Source of the DNA: Bacillota bacterium
GTDB lineage: Bacteria > Bacillota > Bacilli > Tumebacillales > Effusibacillaceae
Assembly: GCA_020059765.1 (NCBI GenBank)
Contig: JAGVBM010000027.1
Span: forward strand, 1-7,490
Length of the DNA stretch: 7,490 nt
Reading direction: 5' to 3'
Both the position numbers and the translations under genes were made by a program. Shown one piece after another: positions 1 through 5,807 of this stretch (position 1 is its first letter; every line of letters begins with the position of its first letter). The notes under the pieces were generated by a model. It saw nothing but the letters and a program-made list of their open reading frames with translations. It did no database searches and was not told the origin of the DNA.

Positions 1-220
1 CAACGCTTACGCCATATTCGTCCAATTTCTTTGCGGAATGGAACATTTCAGCGCTTTTCAGCATCGCTTTCGATGGCATGCAGCCTTTATGCAGACAGGT
101 TCCGCCCACTTTTTCCTTCTCAATGACTGCCGTCTTTAATCCCAATTGGGCAGCTCGGATCGCAGCCACGTATCCGCCGGTCCCGCCGCCGAGAATAATC
201 AAATCGTATTGTTCCGCCAT
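1..220 (-). CDS. lpdV: Dihydrolipoyl dehydrogenase (E3 of the branched-chain 2-oxoacid dehydrogenase), N-terminal part
   Basis: Flavoprotein that reoxidises the dihydrolipoyl arm of 2-oxoacid dehydrogenase complexes in the cytoplasm, passing electrons through a redox disulphide and FAD to NAD+. Only the first 73 residues are present; the rest lies beyond the left edge. Seen: the FAD-binding Rossmann glycines G11-x-G13-x-x-G16, the acidic residue E34 ending the second strand, and the active-site disulphide motif C42-x4-C47 in GGTCLHKGCMPSK. The ATG at 220 follows a strong Shine-Dalgarno GGAGGG with 5 bases between. The LHKGC form of the motif and the position just after bcd and bkdR favour the bkd-dedicated E3 (LpdV) over the pyruvate dehydrogenase E3; that assignment is inference from context, while the enzyme family is secure. 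It begins 107 bp after bcd, behind a strong hairpin. Confidence 0.93.
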   Translation of the reverse strand, partial: MAEQYDLIILGGGTGGYVAAIRAAQLGLKTAVIEKEKVGGTCLHKGCMPSKAMLKSAEMFHSAKKLDEYGVSV

Positions 221-269
221 AAGTACCCTCCGGTTTTATGTACGTTATAATTTTGCAGGAAACAGGAAT

Positions 270-313
270 CGGCCGCGTTGGATGAAGCAGTTTTCACGCA
301 GCAACAGCGGCCG
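270..313 (-). repeat. Strong GC-rich hairpin between bcd and lpdV
   Basis: Positions 270-280 pair with 302-313 to give an 11-bp stem interrupted by one bulged base (A306), closing a loop of 21 bases. In the mRNA it lies 15 bases after the bcd stop and about 50 bases before the lpdV start. No run of U follows, only a mildly pyrimidine-rich stretch, so it is a poor intrinsic terminator. It may protect the bcd 3' end, mark a processing site, or attenuate read-through into lpdV. One arm overlaps a perfect 12-base palindrome at 307-318, so two structures compete. Confidence 0.6.
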
Positions 314-327
314 GCCGCACCATTTTC

Positions 328-1419
328 TTACTTGCTGAGCAAACTTCTTTCAGTTGCCAGGAAATTGCTGCGTGCCCGGCGCATGGTCTCAATCCGTTGC
401 TCCGCCAAACGATCTGCAGCTTTGTAGGTGGGAATTCCATCCCGACGGGCAATTTCAAACACGTTTAAAAGAATATTGTAGATGCTTTCCACCTTTTTCT
501 TCGCCCGCTCCGCATTGTAACCTTCCAACTCATCCGCAACGTTGATCAATCCGCCCGCATTGATCACATAGTCGGGCGCGTACAAGATGCCCAGTTCTTG
601 CAGCTTGTCTCCATGACGGTCTTCCTTGAGCTGATTGTTCGCAGATCCTGCCACAATTTTGCATTGCAATTGGGGAATCGTATCGTCGTTAATCACTGCA
701 CCCAAAGCGCAGGGCGCAAAGATGTCGCATTTGACTCCGAATATGTCGTTTGGCGCCACCGCTTCCGCAGCAAATTCTTCTTTCACCCGCTTCAGATTGT
801 CTTCATTGATGTCGGACACAATCAGTTTCGATCCCGCTTCATGCAGATGCTTGCACAGGTAATAGCCCACATTGCCTACACCCTGTACGGCAACCGTCTT
901 GCCAACCAGAGAATCGCTTCCGTAAACTTCTTTTGCGGATGCTTGAATCCCGCGAAAGACACCAAGAGCAGTCATTGGAGAGGGGTTGCCCGACGAACCG
1001 AATGCCTCGGAAACCCCAGTCACATATTTCGTTTCCTGGTGAATCAGATCCATATCCTGCACGGTGGTCCCCACATCTTCCGCCGTAATATAGCGTCCAC
1101 CCAGACTTTCAATGTATCGTCCCAACGAACGGAACAACGCTTCGCTCTTGTCCGCTTTCGGGTTTCCGATGACAACCGTCTTGCCACCTCCGAGGTTTAG
1201 CCCGGCAGCCGCAGCTTTATACGTCATGCCGCGTGCCAATCGCAACGCATCTTCAATTGCGTCCTCTTCCGACGCATATGTCCACATCCGGCATCCGCCC
1301 AATGCCGGTCCCAAGGTCGTGTCGTGAATGGCAATGATCGCTTTCAGACCCGATGTCTCATCTTGGACGAACACCAGTTGTTCATAATCGTACTTTTCCA
1401 TATACTCGAAGATTTTCAT
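328..1419 (-). CDS. bcd: Leucine dehydrogenase (branched-chain amino acid dehydrogenase)
   Basis: NAD+-dependent oxidative deamination of leucine, valine and isoleucine to their 2-oxoacids, which feed the branched-chain 2-oxoacid dehydrogenase complex; cytoplasmic. The protein has 363 residues, the usual length for the family. Seen: the substrate loop GGCRMW (41-46); K68 and K80 in GMTYKAAAAGLNLGGGK (64-80), at the same numbers as the substrate-binding and catalytic lysines of Bacillus/Geobacillus leucine dehydrogenases; and an NAD-binding Rossmann glycine motif in VAVQGVGNVGYYLC. The C-terminal end MRRARSNFLATERS is typical of the family. The ATG at 1419 is preceded by AGGGGGAAG with 5 bases of spacing. 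It is the first gene after the sigma-54 promoter at 1553-1568, with a leader of about 123 nt. Phenylalanine/valine dehydrogenases are close relatives, but the context supports leucine dehydrogenase. Confidence 0.97.
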   Translation of the reverse strand: MKIFEYMEKYDYEQLVFVQDETSGLKAIIAIHDTTLGPALGGCRMWTYASEEDAIEDALRLARGMTYKAAAAGLNLGGGKTVVIGNPKADKSEALFRSLGRYIESLGGRYITAEDVGTTVQDMDLIHQETKYVTGVSEAFGSSGNPSPMTALGVFRGIQASAKEVYGSDSLVGKTVAVQGVGNVGYYLCKHLHEAGSKLIVSDINEDNLKRVKEEFAAEAVAPNDIFGVKCDIFAPCALGAVINDDTIPQLQCKIVAGSANNQLKEDRHGDKLQELGILYAPDYVINAGGLINVADELEGYNAERAKKKVESIYNILLNVFEIARRDGIPTYKAADRLAEQRIETMRRARSNFLATERSLLSK

Positions 1420-1460
1420 TGGTACTTCCCCCTCGGAGTCATTTTGACGAATTATGATCT

Positions 1461-1490
1461 GGTATTAGTATCTAGTAGGATATCTATACC
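1461..1490 (-). repeat. Weak dyad in the bcd 5' leader
   Basis: GGTAT at 1461-1465 pairs with ATACC at 1486-1490, and TATC pairs with GATA inside, separated by a 3x3 mismatch and a 6-base loop. It lies within the predicted bcd untranslated leader. It could be a weak RNA hairpin or a protein-binding dyad. I see no T-box motif or other known riboswitch core. Confidence 0.3.
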
Positions 1491-1552
1491 TTACCACAAC
1501 CGTGCAGGATAAAAAAGGGAACAACTCTGAATTTAATCCATTCATCGATATA

Positions 1553-1568
1553 TGCAAACTTGGTGCCA
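1553..1568 (-). promoter_or_regulatory. Sigma-54 (SigL) -24/-12 promoter of bcd-lpdV
   Basis: The minus strand reads TGGCACCAAGTTTGCA, an exact match to the sigma-54 consensus TGGCAC-N5-TTGCA. GG lies at 1567-1566 and GC at 1555-1554, with the required 12-bp step. Counting from GC at -12 places transcription start near 1542, giving a leader of about 123 nt to the bcd ATG. The element sits between bcd and the gene for a sigma-54 activator, as in the bkd operon of B. subtilis, which depends on SigL and BkdR. No good sigma-A promoter was found in the same gap. Confidence 0.92.
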
Positions 1569-1577
1569 ACTCAAATG

Positions 1578-1593
1578 ACAGTGCATTCACTGT
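1578..1593. promoter_or_regulatory. Perfect inverted repeat just upstream of the sigma-54 promoter
   Basis: ACAGTG-CATT-CACTGT is a perfect 6-bp inverted repeat with a 4-bp spacer, centred about 44 bp upstream of the predicted bcd start, 10 bp from the -24 element. This is close for a sigma-54 activator site, which usually lies 70-150 bp away, so it could instead bind a second regulator or a repressor. The symmetry is seen; the function is inference. Confidence 0.45.
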
Positions 1594-1610
1594 GCTGCAA
1601 AGAAATAAAT

Positions 1611-1643
1611 CAGAGAATCGAGAAATTTTCTTCACGAACTCTG
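1611..1643. promoter_or_regulatory. Nested dyad, candidate BkdR upstream activating site
   Basis: CAGAG at 1611-1615 is mirrored by CTCTG at 1639-1643. Inside lies the palindrome AGAAA-T-TTTCT (1621-1631) with almost the same centre. The centre is about 84 bp upstream of the predicted bcd start, the expected range for an enhancer site of a sigma-54 activator. As RNA, the same symmetry could form a weak hairpin after the bkdR stop, but no U-tract makes it a convincing terminator. Confidence 0.4.
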
Positions 1644-1666
1644 AAATATAATGCACGAATTATTAT

Positions 1667-3724
1667 TCACATTTTGTGCTTCTCCAATTTGTTGTAGAGG
1701 TGCCGAACAGAAACTCCCAACACCTGCGCCGCTTTCGTTTTATTGCCGACGCTCCGTTCGAGGGCAAGCCGAATATGATGTTTCTCCGCTTCTGCAATGA
1801 TCGTTTCCAGTGTAGGGAACGAGTCGCTTGCCGTCCCGGCAAGAAATCCGTGTCCCACAGTCTGCTGTTGACGGTTCTGTTGAAGTTCCGGCAGATGTCC
1901 GGCTTCGATCACGGTTTCCGTAAACTTCATATTGATAATCGCACGTCCCAGAACATTTTCCAATTCCCGAACGTTGCCCTGCCACTCATACGCTATCATT
2001 TTTTGCAGCGCATCATCGGACAGTCGTTCGACATTACGGCCGTAGTCCTGATTGAACTTGCGAATCAATTTCTCGGAAAGCGGCAGCAGCTCTTGTTTTC
2101 TGGCCCGTAAAGGCGGAATCATGATCGGTATGACATTTATCCGATAAAACAAGTCCTCACGGAACCTTTTTTCCCTGATTGCCCGTTCCAGATCCACGTT
2201 AGTCGCGGCGATAACCCGTACATCCACCGGGATCGGTTTGGATGAGCCCACTCGCAGAATTTCCTTTTCCTGCAAAACGCGCAGGATTTTTGCCTGGGTA
2301 CTGACTGATAACTCCCCAATTTCATCGAGAAAGATGGTGCCTCCCGAAGCCTCCTCAAACAACCCTTTTTTTCCGCCTCGAGACGCACCGGTAAACGCAC
2401 CTTCCGTATAGCCGAATAATTCGCTTTCCAAGAGTGATTCCGACAAAGCTGCACAATTGACTCGAATAAACTGATTGTAACGGCGAACAGACGCACTGTG
2501 AATCGCGTGGGCAAACAACTCTTTGCCAGTACCCGACTCTCCCCGCAACAAAACGGTTGCAGGGGTTTGTGCGGCGATCTTCGCTTGTTCGATCGCCATC
2601 TGCATTTCGCCGGAAGTTCCGATGATGTCGTCAAACGTATATTTTGATTCCAGTTTTCGAATCAATTTTTTCGCTTCGTCCAATTCATCGGACAATCGTT
2701 TGATTTCCGAAATGTCCTGGATGATCCCGACGCTTCCCATCAGTTCTCCTTCCACCATAATCGGCGCCACGTTAACTAAAACTTCTTTACGGTTGGGTCC
2801 GACTTTCAAGTGGGCCCCGCGCACCGGCTGTCCCGTTTGCAATACCCGCATGTGCATGCTTTCCCCTTCTGCGATATCAACCGTTGCCGGTTTGCCGATC
2901 ACATCGTTTTCCGTCAATCCTGTCAACCGGGTATAGGCGGGATTGATCAGGATACCCCTCCCATGTTGATCGACCACGGAAATCGCATCTTGCGTGGAAT
3001 GGATAATCGCTTCCAACAGGGATTGAATTTCTTTCAAATTCGTTACTTCTTCTGCCAACGCCTGAACTTCCGTGACATCCCGAAAAACGGCCGCAGCTCC
3101 CACGACCGTCCCATAGTCGTCAAAGATCGGTACGCGATTTGTGATAATTCTTGTGTTTCCCAACCATTGCAGCTGGTTTAATTCCGGTTCGCTCGATTGC
3201 AAAACCACGTGCAAGCGTGTATTGGGAATCACGTCCTTGGCGAAGTGTCCAAGTGCGGTATCAGACCGGACTCCGGTAATCCGTTCTGCCGCCGCGTTAA
3301 ACAGCTTGACCCTGCAGTCCTTATCAACCGCAATCATCGCATCATGAGTCGAGTTCAAAATGACGTCCAACTCTTGCCGCTGTTGGGTCAATCGTTCAAT
3401 TAATCCTTCTTTCTCGGCAATCAGCACCATCAGTAATTGGGCAATAGCCCCCGGGATCAGAGAAACATTTGCCGGTTTTCGCTCCAGGATTTGCTGGTAC
3501 GCCTCTTCCGACCCGGTCGCTTCAATGATCAAATCCACGTCGTCCGTCAAAAACGATTCAAAAGATCGTCCTGTGGGAATCCCTAACCCTCTGGCCAACA
3601 CAATGCCCGGGGCCTGATCGTCCACATCGACCACTGCGGTTACCTTGATCGTTTCCCGGTCCAACAACATCCGCAGGATCGAAGTTCCTCCCCTGCCAGC
3701 GCCAATCACAAGCACCCGTTTCAT
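1667..3724 (-). CDS. bkdR: Sigma-54-dependent transcriptional activator BkdR
   Basis: Enhancer-binding protein that hydrolyses ATP to open sigma-54 RNA polymerase promoters; its likely target is the bcd promoter downstream. 685 residues. Seen in order: an N-terminal Rossmann-like region (1 to about 100) with GAGRGG at 8-13; two PAS domains, about 118-220 and 232-345; a helical linker (about 340-362); the AAA+ domain from about 365 with Walker A GESGTGK (395-401), the sigma-54 contact loop GAFTGA (442-447), Walker B IFLDE (464-468) and arginine-finger region FREDLFYR (521-528); and a C-terminal Fis-type helix-turn-helix (about 661-681, NKTKAAQVLGVSVRHLYNKL). All catalytic motifs are intact. 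The ATG at 3724 follows a GGGGGAAG ribosome site. The PAS and Rossmann parts are probably the sensor; the ligand is unknown to me. The name rests on architecture and the neighbouring bcd/lpdV genes; the family is certain. Confidence 0.94.
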   Translation of the reverse strand: MKRVLVIGAGRGGTSILRMLLDRETIKVTAVVDVDDQAPGIVLARGLGIPTGRSFESFLTDDVDLIIEATGSEEAYQQILERKPANVSLIPGAIAQLLMVLIAEKEGLIERLTQQRQELDVILNSTHDAMIAVDKDCRVKLFNAAAERITGVRSDTALGHFAKDVIPNTRLHVVLQSSEPELNQLQWLGNTRIITNRVPIFDDYGTVVGAAAVFRDVTEVQALAEEVTNLKEIQSLLEAIIHSTQDAISVVDQHGRGILINPAYTRLTGLTENDVIGKPATVDIAEGESMHMRVLQTGQPVRGAHLKVGPNRKEVLVNVAPIMVEGELMGSVGIIQDISEIKRLSDELDEAKKLIRKLESKYTFDDIIGTSGEMQMAIEQAKIAAQTPATVLLRGESGTGKELFAHAIHSASVRRYNQFIRVNCAALSESLLESELFGYTEGAFTGASRGGKKGLFEEASGGTIFLDEIGELSVSTQAKILRVLQEKEILRVGSSKPIPVDVRVIAATNVDLERAIREKRFREDLFYRINVIPIMIPPLRARKQELLPLSEKLIRKFNQDYGRNVERLSDDALQKMIAYEWQGNVRELENVLGRAIINMKFTETVIEAGHLPELQQNRQQQTVGHGFLAGTASDSFPTLETIIAEAEKHHIRLALERSVGNKTKAAQVLGVSVRHLYNKLEKHKM

Positions 3725-3740
3725 TCTCTTCCCCCATAAC

Positions 3741-3769
3741 CATGAACATTATTTCATGAAAGAATATTC
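3741..3769. repeat. Cluster of overlapping palindromes upstream of bkdR
   Basis: CATGAA-N6-TTCATG (3741-3758) is a perfect inverted repeat. It overlaps the palindrome TTTCATGAAA (3752-3761), which is followed directly by GAATATTC (3762-3769). They lie between the predicted bkdR promoter and its ribosome-binding site, where they could serve as an operator or fold in the short leader. Some symmetry is expected by chance in AT-rich DNA. Confidence 0.3.
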
Positions 3770-3775
3770 ATTCCC

Positions 3776-3804
3776 ATTCTACACATTTTCAGGAGAGAAT
3801 GTAA
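3776..3804 (-). promoter_or_regulatory. Candidate sigma-A promoter of bkdR
   Basis: The minus strand has TTACAT (3799-3804), a 17-bp spacer and TAGAAT (3776-3781), the latter one base from the -10 consensus. The predicted start is near 3769, giving a leader of about 45 nt. The -35 is imperfect, so expression is probably modest. Confidence 0.45.
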
Positions 3805-3837
3805 GACTGATTACGAAGACCCCGAAAGTATTCCGGC

Positions 3838-3866
3838 TTGTGCTTGCATATCGAATCATGTATAGT
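3838..3866 (+). promoter_or_regulatory. Candidate sigma-A promoter of the DUF2627 gene
   Basis: TATAGT at 3861-3866 matches the -10 consensus in five of six bases. A weak -35 TTGTGC (3838-3843) stands 17 bp upstream. The predicted start, about 3873, leaves only a short leader before the ribosome site at 3881. The -35 match is poor, so this is tentative. Confidence 0.4.
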
Positions 3867-3880
3867 GGACTCGTCAGAAT

Positions 3881-3887
3881 GGAAGGA
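3881..3887 (+). promoter_or_regulatory. Ribosome-binding site fixing the DUF2627 start
   Basis: GGAAGGA abuts an in-frame ATG at 3888, which is too close for initiation. The ATG at 3897 is 9 bases away, a normal distance, and yields the N-terminus expected for the family. Confidence 0.6.
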
Positions 3888-3896
3888 ATGATTCTC

Positions 3897-4151
3897 ATGA
3901 TGCGATTGGTTTCGTGGGGCCTCCTGGTAGGGATTTTTCTCATATCCGGTTACGGACTGAATATGATTCGCGTCGCAGTTACGGAGCAGGTGACCGATCC
4001 TTCAGCGGTCATTTGGTGGCGCGTGTTGATCGGATTGGTTCTCAGTCTTGGGGGTTTTTCCTTTTTGGGCGGATTCGTCTATCATCGCGAAAAGAAACGG
4101 GGCAAAGTCGGAAAACCGGCTTGGATGAAAAAGAAGGACCCACTCCAATAG
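3897..4151 (+). CDS. DUF2627 family small membrane protein
   Basis: Small membrane protein of 84 residues with no known function. Seen: two hydrophobic helices, about residues 4-22 (VSWGLLVGIFLISGYG) and about 42-62 (WWRVLIGLVLSLGGFSFLGG), joined by a short polar loop, followed by a strongly basic tail with HREKKRGK and KKK. By the positive-inside rule the tail should lie in the cytoplasm. The pattern (MMRL start, GLNMIR after the first helix, GGFVYHREKKR after the second) matches my memory of DUF2627 proteins of Bacillales, such as B. subtilis YqzF, which also lies near the bkd region. It is the only plus-strand gene here, transcribed divergently from bkdR with a 172-bp gap, and ends in an intrinsic terminator. 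A longer in-frame reading from 3645 would run through the bkdR coding region and promoter and is not supported. Confidence 0.85.
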   Translation: MMRLVSWGLLVGIFLISGYGLNMIRVAVTEQVTDPSAVIWWRVLIGLVLSLGGFSFLGGFVYHREKKRGKVGKPAWMKKKDPLQ

Positions 4152-4163
4152 GAATCCCAATCA

Positions 4164-4190
4164 GGCGCGCTGCTTAACGCGCCTTTTCCC
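4164..4190 (+). terminator. Intrinsic terminator of the DUF2627 gene
   Basis: GGCGCG (4164-4169) pairs with CGCGCC (4178-4183) around an 8-base loop and is followed by TTTTCCCTT. It starts 13 bases after the DUF2627 stop. Its loop contains the stop codon of the convergent MraY-like gene, so the second stem arm and T-tract also encode the last residues of that protein. No U-tract is present in the other direction, so it acts mainly on the plus strand. Confidence 0.8.
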
Positions 4191-5100
4191 TTCCCCACTC
4201 GTCCAGCCATCCCAAAAACCGGCTTTGCTCAATCAACTTCGACAGCGAGTGTCTTTCCGTGTAGGCATGCAGCATCAACAAAATCGTCAGCACCAGCATC
4301 GTCTCTTTGACATCCAGTATTACGATCAGCAGATATCCCAAAACGGCACCCAAAAAATTTGCCCCCACATCTCCCATCATCGCTTTTCCTTGTAAATCGA
4401 TGCGAAAATATCCGAGGATGACACCCATCAAAGCCAGCAGCAGAGGAACCTCAGTGGAGGGAGCGATCACCAGAAGCAAGCCGCTTTTCAACAACATTCC
4501 TTTTAATGCCCTGCCGGGACGAACGTCCAGCAGATTGATCCAATTGGCCATCAAGGCAATCACCAAACCGTCAACGGCAATCGACAGTACAGCCCACCCG
4601 TTTGCCCCCCGCTGCGCAAACGACTCGTCAAGAAGCGCAACGGTCAGTGCCAAACATCCGCCTCCCATTGCTTTGATCAAACCTGTCGTTATTTCCCCTT
4701 CCCGCAGCCATTTTTGCCAATGTCCCCGGAGGCCGCCAGCATCCCGAGACCCTAACAGATCATCGATCAGTCCCAGCATGCCCATGCCCAGAGTCAATAC
4801 AAGGGCCAACACCAGTTGCCGTTCAGACGGCAGCACGTCAGCCATTCCCCGCAGAATTTCCAGTTGAAGGAATTCTCGCAGCAGGATCAGCAGCATGACG
4901 GTTGCCGAAAAGGCTGCGACCAATGCGGTACCTGCTGCAGCAGGAATCGGCCGTCCTTGGTAATTGTTCCGAACCCACCCTGCCTGTTGCAATAAACGGC
5001 GGATCAGAACATTCCATGATTTCGCCGCCCTGGCGCCGACCCATCCTGCTGCAAGGGCTGCCATCCATCCAATCCACCCATGCGATGTGCTGTGCATCAT
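4174..5100 (-). CDS. MraY/WecA-like polyprenyl-phosphate sugar-phosphate transferase
   Basis: Polytopic membrane enzyme of the family that moves a sugar-1-phosphate from a nucleotide sugar onto a polyprenyl phosphate at the inner face of the membrane. 308 residues, mostly hydrophobic helices. Seen: NYQGRPIPAAAG (46-57), like the NxxGxxIP entry motif; the metal-binding pair DD in GLIDDLLG (110-117); NWINLLD (186-192), the NxxNxxD motif; and MGDVGANFLG (242-251), the GDxGS-type motif. After NxxNxxD the usual Gly is Val, and the last cytoplasmic loop (HAYTERHS) lacks the triple His of MraY, so it is a divergent paralogue and not the peptidoglycan MraY itself. I chose the ATG at 5100 over one at 5157: it overlaps the glycosyltransferase stop as ATGA, has GGAG 8 bases upstream, and avoids a 61-bp overlap with a hydrophilic extension. 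Last gene of the steAB set. Substrate unknown. Confidence 0.85.
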   Translation of the reverse strand: MMHSTSHGWIGWMAALAAGWVGARAAKSWNVLIRRLLQQAGWVRNNYQGRPIPAAAGTALVAAFSATVMLLILLREFLQLEILRGMADVLPSERQLVLALVLTLGMGMLGLIDDLLGSRDAGGLRGHWQKWLREGEITTGLIKAMGGGCLALTVALLDESFAQRGANGWAVLSIAVDGLVIALMANWINLLDVRPGRALKGMLLKSGLLLVIAPSTEVPLLLALMGVILGYFRIDLQGKAMMGDVGANFLGAVLGYLLIVILDVKETMLVLTILLMLHAYTERHSLSKLIEQSRFLGWLDEWGREKAR

Positions 5101-5807
5101 TCTTTCATCTCCATTCCATCCTGCAGCTCCCCTGCCGGATGTTTCCGTCCCGTCCACCGTTCCAACAGAACGCGGGCAATATGGAGAAATTGCCGTCCAC
5201 GATGCAAAAAGCCGCGAAGCGTGCGGCCATATTCCCTGTTTTGCATGGCAACCGGAATCTCTGCCACACGATAACCGGCCAGCAAGACATCGACTGTCAT
5301 GCCGACTTCAACACCGTACCCGTCTGCCAACGATATATGTCGGATCGCCTCTTTCGTTACGGCTCTCTGCCCAGATAGGGGGGCAAGGGGAGTGAATCCC
5401 GTCAGTCGATGAATTCCCCAACGGGCCAAACCTTTCACCAGTCCGAAACCTTGCTTCCCTTTTGCGGGCGGAAATACTGCAATTGCCAGATCCGTTTGAC
5501 CGGCGAGAATCGGCTTGAGCAAGCTGCTCAATTCGCTTGCTTGTTCCCCCATATCCGCATCGACAAATAGAAGAATGTCGCTTTGTATGGATTGGATTCC
5601 GGATTTGAGCGCCTGTCCCTTTCCGTAATTGTGTTGATGCCATACCACACGAACTCCTTCCCGCAATGCCAGGGAAGCGGTCTCATCATCAGACCCGTCG
5701 TCCACCACCACAATTTCAACAATTTCCGGAAGCGTCCTGACAGCGCGAATGGTTTGACGGATGCGGTCCGCTTCATTATATGCCGGGATGACCACCCCCA
5801 CTTTCAT
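5097..5807 (-). CDS. Family 2 glycosyltransferase (GT-A fold)
   Basis: Inverting glycosyltransferase that uses a nucleotide-activated sugar; a cytoplasmic or membrane-associated enzyme of 236 residues. Seen: the family 2 start VVIPAYNEADRI (5-16); the nucleotide-binding VVVDDGSDDET (33-43); N60-Y-G-K-G, a loop shared with dolichol-phosphate-mannose synthase-like members; the metal-binding DAD at 83-85 (FVDADM); and SGQRAV (145-150) plus GYGVEVGM (163-170) in the acceptor half. No transmembrane helix is obvious, although the basic C-terminal part could lie on the membrane. It may glycosylate a polyprenyl phosphate or the product of the MraY-like enzyme, but donor and acceptor cannot be read from the sequence. 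Its ATG overlaps the steB stop by ATGA and is preceded by GAGGTGA; its own TGA overlaps the next start the same way, indicating tight coupling. Confidence 0.9.
   Translation of the reverse strand: MKVGVVIPAYNEADRIRQTIRAVRTLPEIVEIVVVDDGSDDETASLALREGVRVVWHQHNYGKGQALKSGIQSIQSDILLFVDADMGEQASELSSLLKPILAGQTDLAIAVFPPAKGKQGFGLVKGLARWGIHRLTGFTPLAPLSGQRAVTKEAIRHISLADGYGVEVGMTVDVLLAGYRVAEIPVAMQNREYGRTLRGFLHRGRQFLHIARVLLERWTGRKHPAGELQDGMEMKE
5109..5112 (-). promoter_or_regulatory. Ribosome-binding site deciding the MraY-like start
   Basis: GGAG lies inside the end of the glycosyltransferase gene, 8 bases before the ATG at 5100. It supports translation by coupling at the ATGA overlap instead of at the earlier in-frame ATG at 5157. 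Confidence 0.6.

Noticed and set aside
241..262. Separate sigma-A promoter for lpdV (TATAAC on the minus strand)
   Set aside because: No acceptable -35 hexamer occurs 16-18 bp upstream.
598..1200. 200-codon plus-strand open frame opposite bcd
   Set aside because: It is the antisense shadow of a leucine dehydrogenase with all catalytic residues; the translation has no recognisable domain and no ribosome site is evident.
1621..1640. CodY-like box near AATTTTCTTCACGAA
   Set aside because: Only about nine of fifteen positions match the CodY consensus, too weak in AT-rich DNA even though CodY control of bkd operons is known in B. subtilis.
1465..1656. 63-codon minus-strand frame in the bkdR-bcd gap
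   Set aside because: It would span the sigma-54 promoter and both dyads, and the product has no family resemblance.
3791..3804. AGGAG followed by ATG-TAA, a start-stop mini-frame on the plus strand
   Set aside because: It lies upstream of the candidate DUF2627 promoter, so it is probably not transcribed on that strand, and it coincides with the bkdR -35 region; likely chance.
3833..3848. Possible sigma-54 promoter for the DUF2627 gene (CGGCTT followed by TTGCA)
   Set aside because: The GG-GC spacing is one base short and the -24 half is degenerate; sigma-54 promoters tolerate almost no spacing change.
4307..4867. 186-codon plus-strand open frame opposite the MraY-like gene
   Set aside because: It lies wholly within a well-supported membrane enzyme gene, and its Ser/Pro/Arg-rich translation is typical of an antisense shadow.
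5101..5157. N-terminal extension of the MraY-like protein from the ATG at 5157
   Set aside because: It would overlap the glycosyltransferase gene by 61 bp with a hydrophilic sequence, whereas the ATG at 5100 has a ribosome site and an ATGA junction.
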